Below, in pieces: positions 1-8,103 of a stretch of 32,093 nucleotides of DNA (the stretch's first letter is position 1; each line of letters begins with the position of its first letter). The stretch comes from Synergistaceae bacterium. Lineage in GTDB: Bacteria; Synergistota; Synergistia; Synergistales; Synergistaceae. The translations under genes were made by a program, and so were the position numbers. A model generated the notes under the pieces. It was not told the origin of the DNA, did not search any database, and was given only the letters and a program-made list of their open reading frames with translations. The stretch covers positions 1 through 32,093 of the forward strand of contig JAIRNC010000076.1 of NCBI GenBank assembly GCA_031258255.1. Direction: 5' to 3'.

Positions 1-88
1 GCTCGCTGTCCTCAGCGTACCCAAAAGTACGCTTCCGGGCGCTCGTTCGGCAATCCCTCGCATTGCCGACAAATACGCGCCAAACGCG
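1..88. repeat. Dispersed palindromic intergenic repeat, copy A (cut by window start)
   Basis: This stretch aligns with 10264-10350. Positions 1-20, 27-68 and 74-88 are identical between the copies; only a hairpin loop (21-26) and a five-base junction (69-73) differ. Inside it AGCGTAC (14-20) pairs with GTACGCT (27-33). The stem is kept while the loop changes from CCAAAA to CGTAA in copy B. The right end carries the ACGCGCCAAACGC arm seen complete in copy B; the left arm would lie before base 1. It sits just downstream of the butyrate-kinase-like gene and probably folds in that gene's 3' end. Confidence 0.8.
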
Positions 89-112
89 GACTTGGAGGTA
101 TGTGGTGTTTTG

Positions 113-1198
113 TTACCGCCCGTACAGCTCTATCTTTTGCGAGCCGTCGAATGCCCTGGCTGCGGACGTCATGAGGAGGTAGAGCTCGCTCTTCCAGACG
201 TAGACCCGCGTCGGGGCTATCCACTCCACGCGCGGGATTATCTCCTTCACGAAGTTCTCAAAAAGCGCCCAGGGGCCGGTGATCACGATCCGGTCTACGT
301 TGCCGAAGAGCGATGAGGTCTTTGCCCCGATCTCGCGGGCGACCTTGTAGGCCATCGCCTTTACCAGGAATATCGTCTTTTTGTCCCCCCGCGAGTACGC
401 CTCCTCTACCTTCTGGAGCGTCGCGTCCCCCAGGTGCGCGGCTAACCCGCCGGACGACTGTATCAGGCTCATCATCTCGTCCATGTCGTATTTCATGGCG
501 TAGCAGAGCTCCAGCAACGGCTTCGTCGGGAGCGAGCCGGCGGCGGTCGGGGAGAACGGCCCCTCGCCGTCGAGGGGGCTGTTGCTGTCCACGATCCTGC
601 CCTTGTCATACGCGCACACGCTGATCTCCTTGCCCAGGTGCGCTATCACCAGGTTGATGCCGTTAGGCCCTGTCTTCATCGTCTCCCAGGCTATCACTGA
701 CGCTGCGGCCCTGTGGGAAAAAGAGTGAAAGACCGGCGCCCTGCCAACGCCCTTCAGACCGGAGAGGGCCGCATCTGTGATTATCTCGTCGTCTAGGGCC
801 GGCTCCACGACGAGAGGAAGGCACTCGCAGACGTTCATCGAATTAACGAGATTCGCGAAACGGCTTGCCATGAAGACCGCCGAACGGGGCGCGTTCTCGT
901 CGATCCGGCTCTCGGCCATCAGGGCCCTGAGCGCGTCGTTCACGAGGTATATCCCGTTAGACAGCGCCTCAACGCCTGCCTGGGTTATCACGATGTCGAC
1001 GTCGTTTATTGATATGCCTCGGCTCTCGATAGCGCCCATCACGGCACTGAACCTGTACTCCCCCTGCTCCCTGGGCGAGAGGAGCGCGTTGAGTTCGAGG
1101 GGTGGGTGCTGCACCACTGCATAGTGGGTCTCCACCTCGTCCTTGTATATAGCGAATTCAGTGCTCGCCAGCTTTGCGATGAATGACAACACTTTCAT
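113..1198 (-). CDS. buk: Butyrate kinase-like protein (ASKHA acetokinase family), catalytic motifs degenerate
   Basis: Butyrate kinases swap phosphate between butyryl phosphate and ADP, the last ATP-yielding step of butyrate formation. This 361-residue protein has the family length and keeps the DGEGPFSP block (near residue 213), the GSLP turn after it and a TGPWALFENFV segment where the family has a TGG-type ADP loop. However, the N-terminal phosphate loop (NPGSTSTK in the family) reads SFIAKLASTEF. The RGG-type arginine motif reads QAG, and the HxGGGxSV loop reads HLGKEISV at about 187-194. The homology is clear but kinase activity is doubtful. The start is the ATG at 1198 with AGAGGT upstream. 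It lies downstream of ptb but beyond a terminator. It may be a regulatory or structural paralogue of a true kinase encoded elsewhere. Confidence 0.72.
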   Translation of the reverse strand: MKVLSFIAKLASTEFAIYKDEVETHYAVVQHPPLELNALLSPREQGEYRFSAVMGAIESRGISINDVDIVITQAGVEALSNGIYLVNDALRALMAESRIDENAPRSAVFMASRFANLVNSMNVCECLPLVVEPALDDEIITDAALSGLKGVGRAPVFHSFSHRAAASVIAWETMKTGPNGINLVIAHLGKEISVCAYDKGRIVDSNSPLDGEGPFSPTAAGSLPTKPLLELCYAMKYDMDEMMSLIQSSGGLAAHLGDATLQKVEEAYSRGDKKTIFLVKAMAYKVAREIGAKTSSLFGNVDRIVITGPWALFENFVKEIIPRVEWIAPTRVYVWKSELYLLMTSAARAFDGSQKIELYGR

Positions 1199-1326
1199 GG
1201 ACGCTACCTCTCGTTTCCTGCCCCGTTACACGCGTATGCTTCGATTGTATATCAGGCCGTGCTCTTTAGACCATAGTAATCTTATACTAAGTTTTTTGTC
1301 GCAGGATACACCCTAACGGGCGCGAC

Positions 1327-1358
1327 AAAAAAGACAGAGTCCCAACAGGGGCTCTGTC
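1327..1358 (-). terminator. Rho-independent terminator downstream of ptb
   Basis: An 11-bp stem (1333-1343 with 1348-1358, one G-T wobble) has a four-base loop. On the minus strand it is followed by six T residues (complement of 1327-1332). It lies between the ptb stop at 1480 and the start of the butyrate-kinase-like gene at 1198, so it should end most ptb transcripts. The remainder of the 281-base gap 1199-1479 shows no gene. Confidence 0.8.
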
Positions 1359-1479
1359 CTCGTGACTCATGCCAAGCTTATCTCAATCGAGCGTCGATGG
1401 AACGTCTAGCGCGGCATGGACTCCGCCTTAAAATCTTTTGACTTGAATGATTTCAAAGTGGCATCAGCCCGCTGACTCG

Positions 1480-2409
1480 CTACTGCTTCTTTTTCTGGAA
1501 TACCGCCAAGGCCACGGTGGATGCGATCGAGAGCAGTTTCGTCTCCGCGGAGTCCGCCCTGCTGGTCAGTATTATCGGCGCGCGCGCCCCCAGCACCAAC
1601 CCGGCGGTCTTGCTCCCCGCCGAGAGGTAAATGATCGATTTCGCGAGTATGTTGCCGGCCTCGATGTCAGGGACGAGGAATATGTCCGCATAGCCCGCCA
1701 CGTCCGAGACTATGCCCTTGTGTCTGGCGGAATCCGCTGAAAGGGCGTTGTCGAGCGCGAGCGGCCCGTCTATCAGGCAGTTTTTTATCTGGCCTCTGCG
1801 GTTCATCTGCGTCAGCATCGCCGCGTCGAGCGTCGGCGGCATGTCCGGGTTGACGACCTCGACGGCGGCCAGGACCGCTACCTTTGGCGTCTCCACTCCA
1901 AACGACTGTGCCAGCTTGACGACGTTTTCGACTATGCTGACCTTCCCCTGCAAATCCGGGTACATGTTGAAGCCGGTGTCAGAGATGAAAAAGATCCTGT
2001 CGTAATGCGGCACGTGATGGAGGTAGACGTGGGAGAGCAGCGAACCGGAGCGGAGCCCCTTCTCCTTGTTCAGGACGGCGCGGAGGAAATTCGCCGTCTT
2101 GACCATCCCCTTCATGAGGATGTCAGCCTTGCCGGACGAGACCATCTCGACGGCCCTCAGGCTCGCCTCAGCCTCCCCGCCCTTCTCGTCGATGACTTCG
2201 AAGTGCCGCAGGTCTACGCCCACGGACAAGGCGGTCTTGGCAATATTGACCGCGTCGCCGGTCAGGATCGCCTTGGCTATTCCTTCCTTTCGCGCGGCGT
2301 CAACAGCCTCCAGCACCTCCGCGTCCTCGGCGCAAGCCACGCTTATCGTAAGCGGGCCTACGTCGCGGGCGTAGTTCAAAAGCTCGGTAAGCGACCTCAG
2401 TTGTTTCAT
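1480..2409 (-). CDS. ptb: Phosphate butyryltransferase
   Basis: This enzyme converts butyryl-CoA and phosphate into butyryl phosphate and CoA in the cytoplasm, ahead of butyrate kinase. The 309-residue product has the family length and typical blocks: SGKADILMKGMVKTANFLR, SHVYLHHVPHYDR, DTGFNMYPD, AVEVVNPDMPPTLDAAML, GPLALDNALS and TSRADS near the C-terminus. No key region looks damaged, unlike the neighbouring kinase homologue. The start is the ATG at 2409 with AAGGAGGT ten bases upstream; the frame stays open to 2481 but without a better site. It is divergent from plsC across a 150-base gap. It could also act on related short-chain acyl-CoAs, such as branched ones from amino-acid fermentation. 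Confidence 0.9.
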   Translation of the reverse strand: MKQLRSLTELLNYARDVGPLTISVACAEDAEVLEAVDAARKEGIAKAILTGDAVNIAKTALSVGVDLRHFEVIDEKGGEAEASLRAVEMVSSGKADILMKGMVKTANFLRAVLNKEKGLRSGSLLSHVYLHHVPHYDRIFFISDTGFNMYPDLQGKVSIVENVVKLAQSFGVETPKVAVLAAVEVVNPDMPPTLDAAMLTQMNRRGQIKNCLIDGPLALDNALSADSARHKGIVSDVAGYADIFLVPDIEAGNILAKSIIYLSAGSKTAGLVLGARAPIILTSRADSAETKLLSIASTVALAVFQKKKQ

Positions 2410-2559
2410 CTGCCTGTTACCTCCTTGGTTTGTTTTATCGTCCGAGGATACCATAATCGGACGCTTAAGTGTATGCCCCAAAACACATATTACGGCATAT
2501 TCCCCTCAAACCCCTCAAAAACGCCGCCTGATACTGTAAAATCTACTGGGGGGTGCGAT

Positions 2560-3213
2560 ATGCTCTACTGGTTTGCGAGGATGTTCTTCAAGCTGTATTT
2601 TCTGATATATCACCGCGTCAGAGTCGAGGGGCTGCCGCAGCTCGAAAGGTTCATCGCCTCAAGCGGCGGGCCGGTGGTCTTGGCGGCGAACCACGCGAGC
2701 TACCTCGACCCGCCGGCGATAGGCATGGCCTTCCCGGGGAAGATGCGCTTCGTGGCGTGGGACGGGCTGTTCAAGGTCCCGATTTTCAGCTCCATGATAG
2801 CGGCGCTCGGCGCCGTCCCGGTGAGCCAGGAGGACAAGCGGAGCGCGGCAGGGCTTCTGCTTAAGGTGATCGGCTTTATCGAGGGCGGGTTTAACGTGCT
2901 GATATTCCCGGAGGGCAGACGAAGCCCGGACGGCCGGCTCCTGCCCATCGAGGGCGGCGTGGCGCTGATAGCGCTGAAGACCGGTGCGCCCGTCGTGCCG
3001 GTGTGGCTGGAGGGCACGTGGGACGCTCTGCCGATGCACCTGACGCTGCCCAGGCCGCGCAAGGTGACGATACGCTTCGGGACGCCGATAATTCCCGGCG
3101 AGACGGCCCCGGGCGCGCCGGAAAAGGAGAGGCGCAAGCTGCTCTTGGACCGGCTGCTCGCCTCACTGGAAAAACTGCGCGACGAGAGCGGAAAATCCCG
3201 GGCATCCTCTTAA
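2560..3213 (+). CDS. plsC: 1-acyl-sn-glycerol-3-phosphate acyltransferase (PlsC family)
   Basis: The protein adds the second acyl chain to lysophosphatidic acid at the inner membrane, giving phosphatidic acid. In its 217 residues the acyltransferase signatures are in order: NHASYLD (His45, Asp50) as the HX4D catalytic motif, the FPEGRRS motif near residue 116, and a PVVPV strand near 144. The N-terminal WFARMFFKLYFLIY stretch is the usual membrane-associating helix. The start is the ATG at 2560, preceded by GGGGGGTG; the open frame runs further upstream, but that part overlaps ptb and is not expected to be coding. It stands alone between ptb and cheV with no clear terminator after it. A related acyltransferase substrate cannot be excluded. 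Confidence 0.88.
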   Translation: MLYWFARMFFKLYFLIYHRVRVEGLPQLERFIASSGGPVVLAANHASYLDPPAIGMAFPGKMRFVAWDGLFKVPIFSSMIAALGAVPVSQEDKRSAAGLLLKVIGFIEGGFNVLIFPEGRRSPDGRLLPIEGGVALIALKTGAPVVPVWLEGTWDALPMHLTLPRPRKVTIRFGTPIIPGETAPGAPEKERRKLLLDRLLASLEKLRDESGKSRASS

Positions 3214-3269
3214 GGCAGCTTGGCAAGCATGTAAATTAAATACGGTGAAGAAATACAGGCGTCTCGCGC

Positions 3270-3297
3270 TTTACATTTAATCATCACATAATATAGA
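3270..3297 (+). promoter_or_regulatory. Candidate sigma-70-type promoter for cheV
   Basis: TTTACA (3270-3275) and TATAGA (3292-3297) are separated by 16 bases in an AT-rich spacer between plsC and cheV. The start codon follows about 40 bases later. Each box has one or two departures from consensus. No alternative stands out in this gap. Confidence 0.45.
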
Positions 3298-3339
3298 ATC
3301 AACAGGCATACTCAGCACAAAGACTGGGGAGTGATAGCA

Positions 3340-4266
3340 TTGCAGCAAAACGATAAAATCCTTACAGAGGTCGGCACCAACGAGTGGCAGGTCGTCGTTT
3401 TCCTCCTGGGCGAGCAGTATTTTGCCATCAATGTGGACAAGACGCGGGAAATTCTCAGGTGGCCGGGCTCGCGGGATGTCCCTCAGACGCACCGGGCGAT
3501 GCGCGGCATAACCACCATCAGAGGCGAGGTCATCCCACTGATCGATCTCAGGGTTTACCTGGACATCACGCCCGGGGTCGAGCTGGAGAACAGCAAGCTG
3601 ATCGTAGCGGAGTTCAACAAGATGAAGCTGGGCTTCATGGTGGACGCTGTGGACAGGATTTACCGCATCGACTCCGACGAGCTGGACGCGTCCCTCACCG
3701 GGACGTTCCTGGGTGAAAACGCGCTGTACGTCATCAAGCGCGAGGGGAGGAACATCCTGCTCCTGGACTACGAGCGCATAGTCCAGGTGGTCAACCCCTC
3801 TCTCGCCGAACAATTCAGCCTGGATAATGGGATATCGGAGGAAATATCCAGCTCCCTGGGCGACCTGGATCAGTACAAGATCCTGGTGGCGGAGGACTCA
3901 CCGCTGATCCGCAAGCTCATACAAGGGGCGCTGACGCAGGGCGGGTTTCACAATTTTGAGCTGGTAGGCCACGGCAAGGCGGCATGGGACAGGCTCGCCG
4001 AAGACGGTGACGAGTTCGACATACTCCTCACGGACATCGAGATGCCGAAGATGGACGGCCTCACGCTCACAAGGCGGCTAAAAGAAGATCCGAAGTTGGC
4101 CCACATTCCGGTGATCGTCTTCTCCTCCGTAATGGCGGAGGACATCAAGCGCAAGGCGCAGAGCATAGGGGCGGACGCTCAGATAACGAAGCCGGAGATG
4201 CATAGGCTCCTGGAGACTGTCGTGGAGCTTTTGGGCAAGGCAGATAAAAATAAGAAAGCTTCGTGA
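3340..4266 (+). CDS. cheV: Chemotaxis coupling protein CheV (CheW domain plus receiver domain)
   Basis: CheV links chemoreceptors to the CheA kinase and is itself tuned by phosphorylation. The 308-residue product has a CheW-like domain at about 10-155 (VVFLLGEQYFAI, RGEVIPLIDLRVYL) and a receiver domain at about 178-300. The receiver keeps the acidic pair Glu185-Asp186, phospho-acceptor Asp232 in LLTDIEMP, the FSS segment and the ITKPE lysine, so it should accept phosphate. The chosen start is TTG at 3340, because GGGGAGTGA (3326-3334) is well spaced for it; the GTG at 3331 abuts that site. The stop overlaps the next gene by four bases (GTGA), suggesting translational coupling. No other chemotaxis gene is in the window. 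Confidence 0.92.
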   Translation: MQQNDKILTEVGTNEWQVVVFLLGEQYFAINVDKTREILRWPGSRDVPQTHRAMRGITTIRGEVIPLIDLRVYLDITPGVELENSKLIVAEFNKMKLGFMVDAVDRIYRIDSDELDASLTGTFLGENALYVIKREGRNILLLDYERIVQVVNPSLAEQFSLDNGISEEISSSLGDLDQYKILVAEDSPLIRKLIQGALTQGGFHNFELVGHGKAAWDRLAEDGDEFDILLTDIEMPKMDGLTLTRRLKEDPKLAHIPVIVFSSVMAEDIKRKAQSIGADAQITKPEMHRLLETVVELLGKADKNKKAS

Positions 4267-4967
4267 GGGGTAACGCAATTAGATATGACCTCTTCAACGG
4301 GGCGGCTCGCCTGCCTTATTGGGACCACGGCATGGATTTCGACATAGAGACATGGGTCCCTTACGGATGTGACTTTAGGCCGATCACCATAAACTCGCTC
4401 TTCAGTGACGCTCTTGGCAAGATAGCCGAAATGGCGCTGCGGCTGGAGAGCGAATTTCTATATATGGATGTCGGCGGCGGCTGCCCTGTTGGTACGCTCG
4501 TGCCGGAGAACCTGATCCGCCCCCGCATGGGCAATAGCGACAAAAGCAGGTTCGCGATGGTGTTCTCGTACTCGCGAGGCATGGAGGATTTGCTGTTCGG
4601 CCTCGTTCGCGAAGGAGAGTACTTTGGCGCCGGGATCGCGGTCTGTGGCATATGGAGGAGTTCGATCTTGGTGGCGGAGTGCAAGGTGCTGGTCGTGGCG
4701 AGCGAAAGCCCGCTCTTCGACCCCGACGGCTTCCTCAACTCCCTCAGCCTGGCCATGCGCGCGCCGCGTATGCAACTGAGCGGCAACGTCCCGTACTTCG
4801 CGGAGAGGTTCGGCTACAGGAGGGGCGCCATCCCATACGAGACGGACGACATCACGCAGTTGCAGATCTCGCAGCTCCTGTCAGGCTTCGAGTTCGACGA
4901 TACGAGGCGTTTGGCGGGCTCCGTCCAGGATCTGTCAAACGGTAATAATAATATATGGAAGGGCTGA
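4263..4967 (+). CDS. Uncharacterised protein between cheV and pepF
   Basis: I do not recognise this 234-residue protein. It is soluble, with no signal peptide, membrane helix or cofactor motif that I can see. A glycine-rich run (MDVGGGCPVGTLVPENLIRP, about residues 68-87) is followed by a hydrophobic strand-rich middle, then a C-terminal part ending in an asparagine-rich tail. The GTG start at 4263 overlaps the cheV stop as GTGA, and its own stop overlaps the pepF start by 13 bases, so all three genes are probably translated from one message. This coupling to cheV suggests a signalling or chemosensory accessory role, but that is inference. An ATG at 4331 is an alternative, shorter start. Confidence 0.75.
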   Translation: MRGNAIRYDLFNGAARLPYWDHGMDFDIETWVPYGCDFRPITINSLFSDALGKIAEMALRLESEFLYMDVGGGCPVGTLVPENLIRPRMGNSDKSRFAMVFSYSRGMEDLLFGLVREGEYFGAGIAVCGIWRSSILVAECKVLVVASESPLFDPDGFLNSLSLAMRAPRMQLSGNVPYFAERFGYRRGAIPYETDDITQLQISQLLSGFEFDDTRRLAGSVQDLSNGNNNIWKG

Positions 4968-6835
4968 ACGCCGAGATGGACTTCATGGGACAAGCTACGG
5001 ATAAGGCTCTCCGCTCGCAGGACGACGCGCCAGGCGTCGTCGCCCTGCCGGGGCGTGGAGACGTGTCAGACGAGTTCAAGTGGCGGCTCTCGGACATATA
5101 CGCCACGGACGGCGAATGGGAGGGCGACTTCGAGCTGGCGCGCGGGCGTCTGCCGGAGCTGGCGGCCCGGCAGGGCACCCTCGCCAGGAGCGCCGGCGAC
5201 CTGCTCTCCTGTCTGCGCCTCCGCGACGAGATATCGATAACCGTAGGGCGGCTGTACGCCTACGCCGTGATGAGAAGCCACGAGGACATGCGCGACCCGG
5301 CGTACCAGGCGCTGTCCGCCAGGGCGGGCACCATCGCGGTGGAGCTCTCATCAGCCGCGAGCTTCATCACGCCGGAAATAATCTCCATGCCGCAGGAGCG
5401 GCTGAGAGCCTTCACCAGCGAGGAGGGCGCCGATTTCAGCGACTACCTCTTCATGTTTAAGGAGATAGCCCGTCAGAAGGCGCACGTGTTGAGCGAGGAG
5501 GAGGAGGGGCTCTTGGCCCGGAGCGGCGAGATGGCCACAGCCCCGGAGGACATCTTCTCCATGCTGACGAACGCGGATATGAAGTTCGCGCCGATCAAGG
5601 ACGAGGAGGGCCGCACGGTCGAAATGTCGGACGAGCGCTACATAAAATACGTCTCCTCCAGCGACAGGTCCGTCCGCAAGGCCGCGTTCGACTCCCTCTA
5701 CGGCGCTTACGCCGCAAGCAACAACACGCTGGGTGCGGCCTTCAACGCCATGCTCAAGGCAACCCGCTTCTACGCCGGCGCGAGGAAATTTGGTTCTGAC
5801 CTAGAGTCAGCGCTCGACGGGCCGAACATCCCCGTGGAGGTCTACGATAATCTGGTCACGACCATCGAGGGCAACCTTGAGCCGCTGCACCGTTACATGT
5901 CGCTCCGCAAAAAAATACTTGGCTTGGACGAGCTCCGCATGTACGACATATACTGCCCGCTCGTGGAGAACCCGTACAAGGACATACCCTGGGAGACTGC
6001 CAAGTCCATGGCGACAGAGGCATTGGCCCGCCTTGGGCCGGACTACATGGCGCACTTCAAGGGCGGCCTCGCGTCTGGGTGGATCGACGTGTACGCTAAC
6101 CGCGGCAAGCGCGGCGGCGCGTACTCCTGGGGCACGTGGGGCGCGCACCCCTACATCCTGCTCAACTACAACGGCGAGCTGTCGGACGTCTCAACCCTGG
6201 TCCACGAGATGGGGCACTCGATGCACACGTTTTACTCCCACAGGCGCCAGCCCTACCCGACGAGCGGCTACACCACATTCTGCGCGGAGATCGCCTCGAC
6301 CACGAACGAGGAGCTTCTGGCGGACTGTCTGATCAGGAAGACGACGGAGCGCGAGAAGCGCATCTACCTCCTGGGCCAGCACCTGGAGCGCATACGCGCC
6401 ACGGTCTACCGCCAGACCATGTTCGCCTCGTTCGAGCGCGACGTCCATGAGCGCTCCAAAAACGGTCAGGACACCACTGCGGCGGAGCTGGGCAGGATGT
6501 GGCTCGACCTGAATAAAAAGTACTTCGGCCCAGACGTGGTGATCGACGAGCAGATAGCGTTCGAGTGGTCGCGGATACCGCACTTCTACTCGCCGTTTTA
6601 CGTCTACCAGTATGCCACGGGCTTCTCCGCCGCCTGCGCGCTGTCGCGGATGATCATCGCTGAGGGCGCGCCCGCCGCCGAGCGGTACATAAAGTTCCTG
6701 TCGAGCGGCGGCGGCGATTACCCCATCAACCTGCTGCTTGACGCCGGGGTGGACATGAGGACGCCCGGCCCTATAACGGATACGATCAAAGTATTCTCCG
6801 AGACGCTGGACGAGATAGAACGGCTGCATATTTAG
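4955..6835 (+). CDS. pepF: Oligoendopeptidase F (M3 family zinc metallopeptidase)
   Basis: PepF cleaves short peptides in the cytoplasm and fits a peptide-fermenting lifestyle. The 626-residue product has the family N-terminus (EFKWRLSDIY near residue 45), the oligopeptidase F helical domain and the zinc motif HEMGH at about 417-421, with a downstream glutamate in FCAEIASTTNEELL as the likely third ligand. A C-terminal region rich in Tyr and His (RIPHFYSPFYVYQYATG) matches the substrate-contact part of M3 enzymes. The ATG at 4955 overlaps the preceding gene; the ATG at 4976 with GGAAGGG upstream is a plausible alternative. The stop codon TAG at 6833-6835 is the exact left edge of the zeta-toxin cassette, so the natural 3' end is now displaced. 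Confidence 0.93.
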   Translation: MEGLNAEMDFMGQATDKALRSQDDAPGVVALPGRGDVSDEFKWRLSDIYATDGEWEGDFELARGRLPELAARQGTLARSAGDLLSCLRLRDEISITVGRLYAYAVMRSHEDMRDPAYQALSARAGTIAVELSSAASFITPEIISMPQERLRAFTSEEGADFSDYLFMFKEIARQKAHVLSEEEEGLLARSGEMATAPEDIFSMLTNADMKFAPIKDEEGRTVEMSDERYIKYVSSSDRSVRKAAFDSLYGAYAASNNTLGAAFNAMLKATRFYAGARKFGSDLESALDGPNIPVEVYDNLVTTIEGNLEPLHRYMSLRKKILGLDELRMYDIYCPLVENPYKDIPWETAKSMATEALARLGPDYMAHFKGGLASGWIDVYANRGKRGGAYSWGTWGAHPYILLNYNGELSDVSTLVHEMGHSMHTFYSHRRQPYPTSGYTTFCAEIASTTNEELLADCLIRKTTEREKRIYLLGQHLERIRATVYRQTMFASFERDVHERSKNGQDTTAAELGRMWLDLNKKYFGPDVVIDEQIAFEWSRIPHFYSPFYVYQYATGFSAACALSRMIIAEGAPAAERYIKFLSSGGGDYPINLLLDAGVDMRTPGPITDTIKVFSETLDEIERLHI

Positions 6836-6855
6836 TCGCCGCTGAAAAACACCAT
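6833..6855 (+). repeat. Left terminal inverted repeat of zeta-toxin cassette
   Basis: This 23-base sequence matches the reverse complement of 8104-8126 at 20 positions, including the perfect 13-base block TGAAAAACACCAT (6843-6855). The outermost bases coincide with the pepF stop codon and with the direct repeat TATTTAG at 6829-6835. Confidence 0.7.
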
Positions 6856-6865
6856 AAGTCCTTGG

Positions 6866-7735
6866 TCATATTTCAAACCCTCTGGGGGCGAAGAGTCTGC
6901 GGGCGATCCCTCCGAAGTCTTTTCCGGCGCCGCGGTCTTCCATCATCTTTTGAATATCTTTTATGTTTTCTCGTAACTGCCTTTCCTCGGCCACGCTAAA
7001 GGGTCGGCTGCGTTCTTTCTGGACGGCGGCCTTCGCGTCTGCCCACGGCAATGGCTGCCTGAAAACGCCGTCTTTTCGCTCGTTGGAATACAGAAGTTCT
7101 CCAGCCCTGTTATAAACTCTGACAGAATCGACATGGCTTTGATTTTCTATCACTCCGACCGTATCCGGCATGTTCCTGTACGCCTCGTCATGAGCCTCGA
7201 AAGGCGTCCAGCGGGCTATGCCGCCTATGGCTCTCTGATTCTCGTAGCGTTTGACGATCCCTGCTTTGCTCACGCTTTCATGTACCGCCATGACCATGAT
7301 GTCTATCATGTATCCGTTTTCTTTGAGATGATCGATTGTGGACATAAGAGGCTCGCGGTTCCTCATTGTCGCCTCGAAGACGATATTCCTTCTTCCTTGT
7401 ATCGCGGAGCCAAGCAACCGAGGTGTCCATATGCGGACATCCGGGTCGGTCATTTCGGCAAACTGTCTGTCGTGATTTTTAAAAATCTCTTCCGCTTTTG
7501 GATGAAACGTACGGTAATCGTCGCCGTTGATCACCGCGACGGGCTGATTGTCAAAAACGGTCTCCCTCGCAATGTCAGTGAGTTTTGACTTGCCTGAGCC
7601 TGGCTGCCCTCCGAGGATGACGATACGGGGATGTTCTCTGGGGTCACCGCTACGTTTAAGCATTTCGGAAAGGAGGCCATTGAAGACCATTTCATGGTCT
7701 TCTGTCGAGAGTTTGTATTTGTTTTTTTCAGTCAT
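6866..7735 (-). CDS. Zeta toxin family protein (P-loop kinase toxin)
   Basis: Zeta toxins phosphorylate UDP-N-acetylglucosamine and block cell-wall synthesis when their antitoxin is lost; some relatives act on other substrates. The 289-residue product has a Walker A motif GGQPGSGKS at 42-50, the INGDDYR segment carrying the presumed catalytic aspartate near residue 71, FEATMRN for substrate contact and a later arginine-rich segment (GIVKRYENQRA). The C-terminal third is charged and helical. The ATG at 7735 lies seven bases after the stop of the small upstream gene and has only a weak ribosome site, consistent with lower expression than the antitoxin. The gene converges with pepF and is the cargo of the proposed mobile cassette. 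The family call is firm, the substrate is not. Confidence 0.88.
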   Translation of the reverse strand: MTEKNKYKLSTEDHEMVFNGLLSEMLKRSGDPREHPRIVILGGQPGSGKSKLTDIARETVFDNQPVAVINGDDYRTFHPKAEEIFKNHDRQFAEMTDPDVRIWTPRLLGSAIQGRRNIVFEATMRNREPLMSTIDHLKENGYMIDIMVMAVHESVSKAGIVKRYENQRAIGGIARWTPFEAHDEAYRNMPDTVGVIENQSHVDSVRVYNRAGELLYSNERKDGVFRQPLPWADAKAAVQKERSRPFSVAEERQLRENIKDIQKMMEDRGAGKDFGGIARRLFAPRGFEI

Positions 7736-7742
7736 CTAGTCA

Positions 7743-8042
7743 TTATTGCCCGGCTCTAACCACGCGCTCACGGATATAGTCGGAATACCGCTCTATTACG
7801 GATTGTTTCATCTCCGTATTGCCGCTGTATATTTCCAGACGTTCCCTGCCCATTTCGAAAAATTTTTCTTCAAGTTCTTGGATTTTCTTTTCATCCTTGT
7901 TTTCTTTTCGTTTTTCCTCATTCAAGTCTGTCAGAGTGAAGCCCATTATCGTAGCTATTGTGTTAATCGCGTTCTCGCTCAATTCAAACTCTTCAAGGCA
8001 GAGTCTGTTTTCCGCTCCCGCCGTCGTGATTGTCTCCGTCAT
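7743..8042 (-). CDS. Probable antitoxin of the zeta toxin
   Basis: This is a 99-residue acidic and lysine-rich protein, mostly predicted helix, with a charged central segment (LNEEKRKENKDEKKIQELEE) that looks like a coiled coil. I do not recognise a named family. Its size, its position directly upstream of the toxin with a seven-base gap, and a strong ribosome site (AGGGAGGG, seven bases before the ATG) are what is expected of an epsilon-type antitoxin made in excess over its toxin. No DNA-binding motif is obvious, although a palindromic sequence precedes the gene. The antitoxin role is inferred from context. Confidence 0.7.
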   Translation of the reverse strand: MTETITTAGAENRLCLEEFELSENAINTIATIMGFTLTDLNEEKRKENKDEKKIQELEEKFFEMGRERLEIYSGNTEMKQSVIERYSDYIRERVVRAGQ

Positions 8043-8075
8043 CGGATGTCCCTCCCTTGTCTGATTGACCCTCTA

Positions 8076-8098
8076 GATATTAGCATATCCGAGATATG
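8076..8098 (-). promoter_or_regulatory. Palindromic candidate operator upstream of the toxin-antitoxin pair
   Basis: Two overlapping inverted repeats lie about 35-55 bases before the antitoxin ATG: GATAT-TAGC-ATATC (8076-8089) and CATATC-CGA-GATATG (8084-8098). They share a half-site, giving three ATATC-type half-sites in a row. On the minus strand a TATGCT -10-like element overlaps them. This is the expected place for autoregulation of such an operon. Binding by the antitoxin is untested inference. Confidence 0.4.
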
Positions 8099-8103
8099 TT
8101 ATC

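Noticed and set aside
2005-2559. Upstream extension of the plsC frame.
   Set aside because: It overlaps ptb on the other strand and adds about 185 residues with no acyltransferase similarity; the ATG at 2560 has a proper ribosome site.
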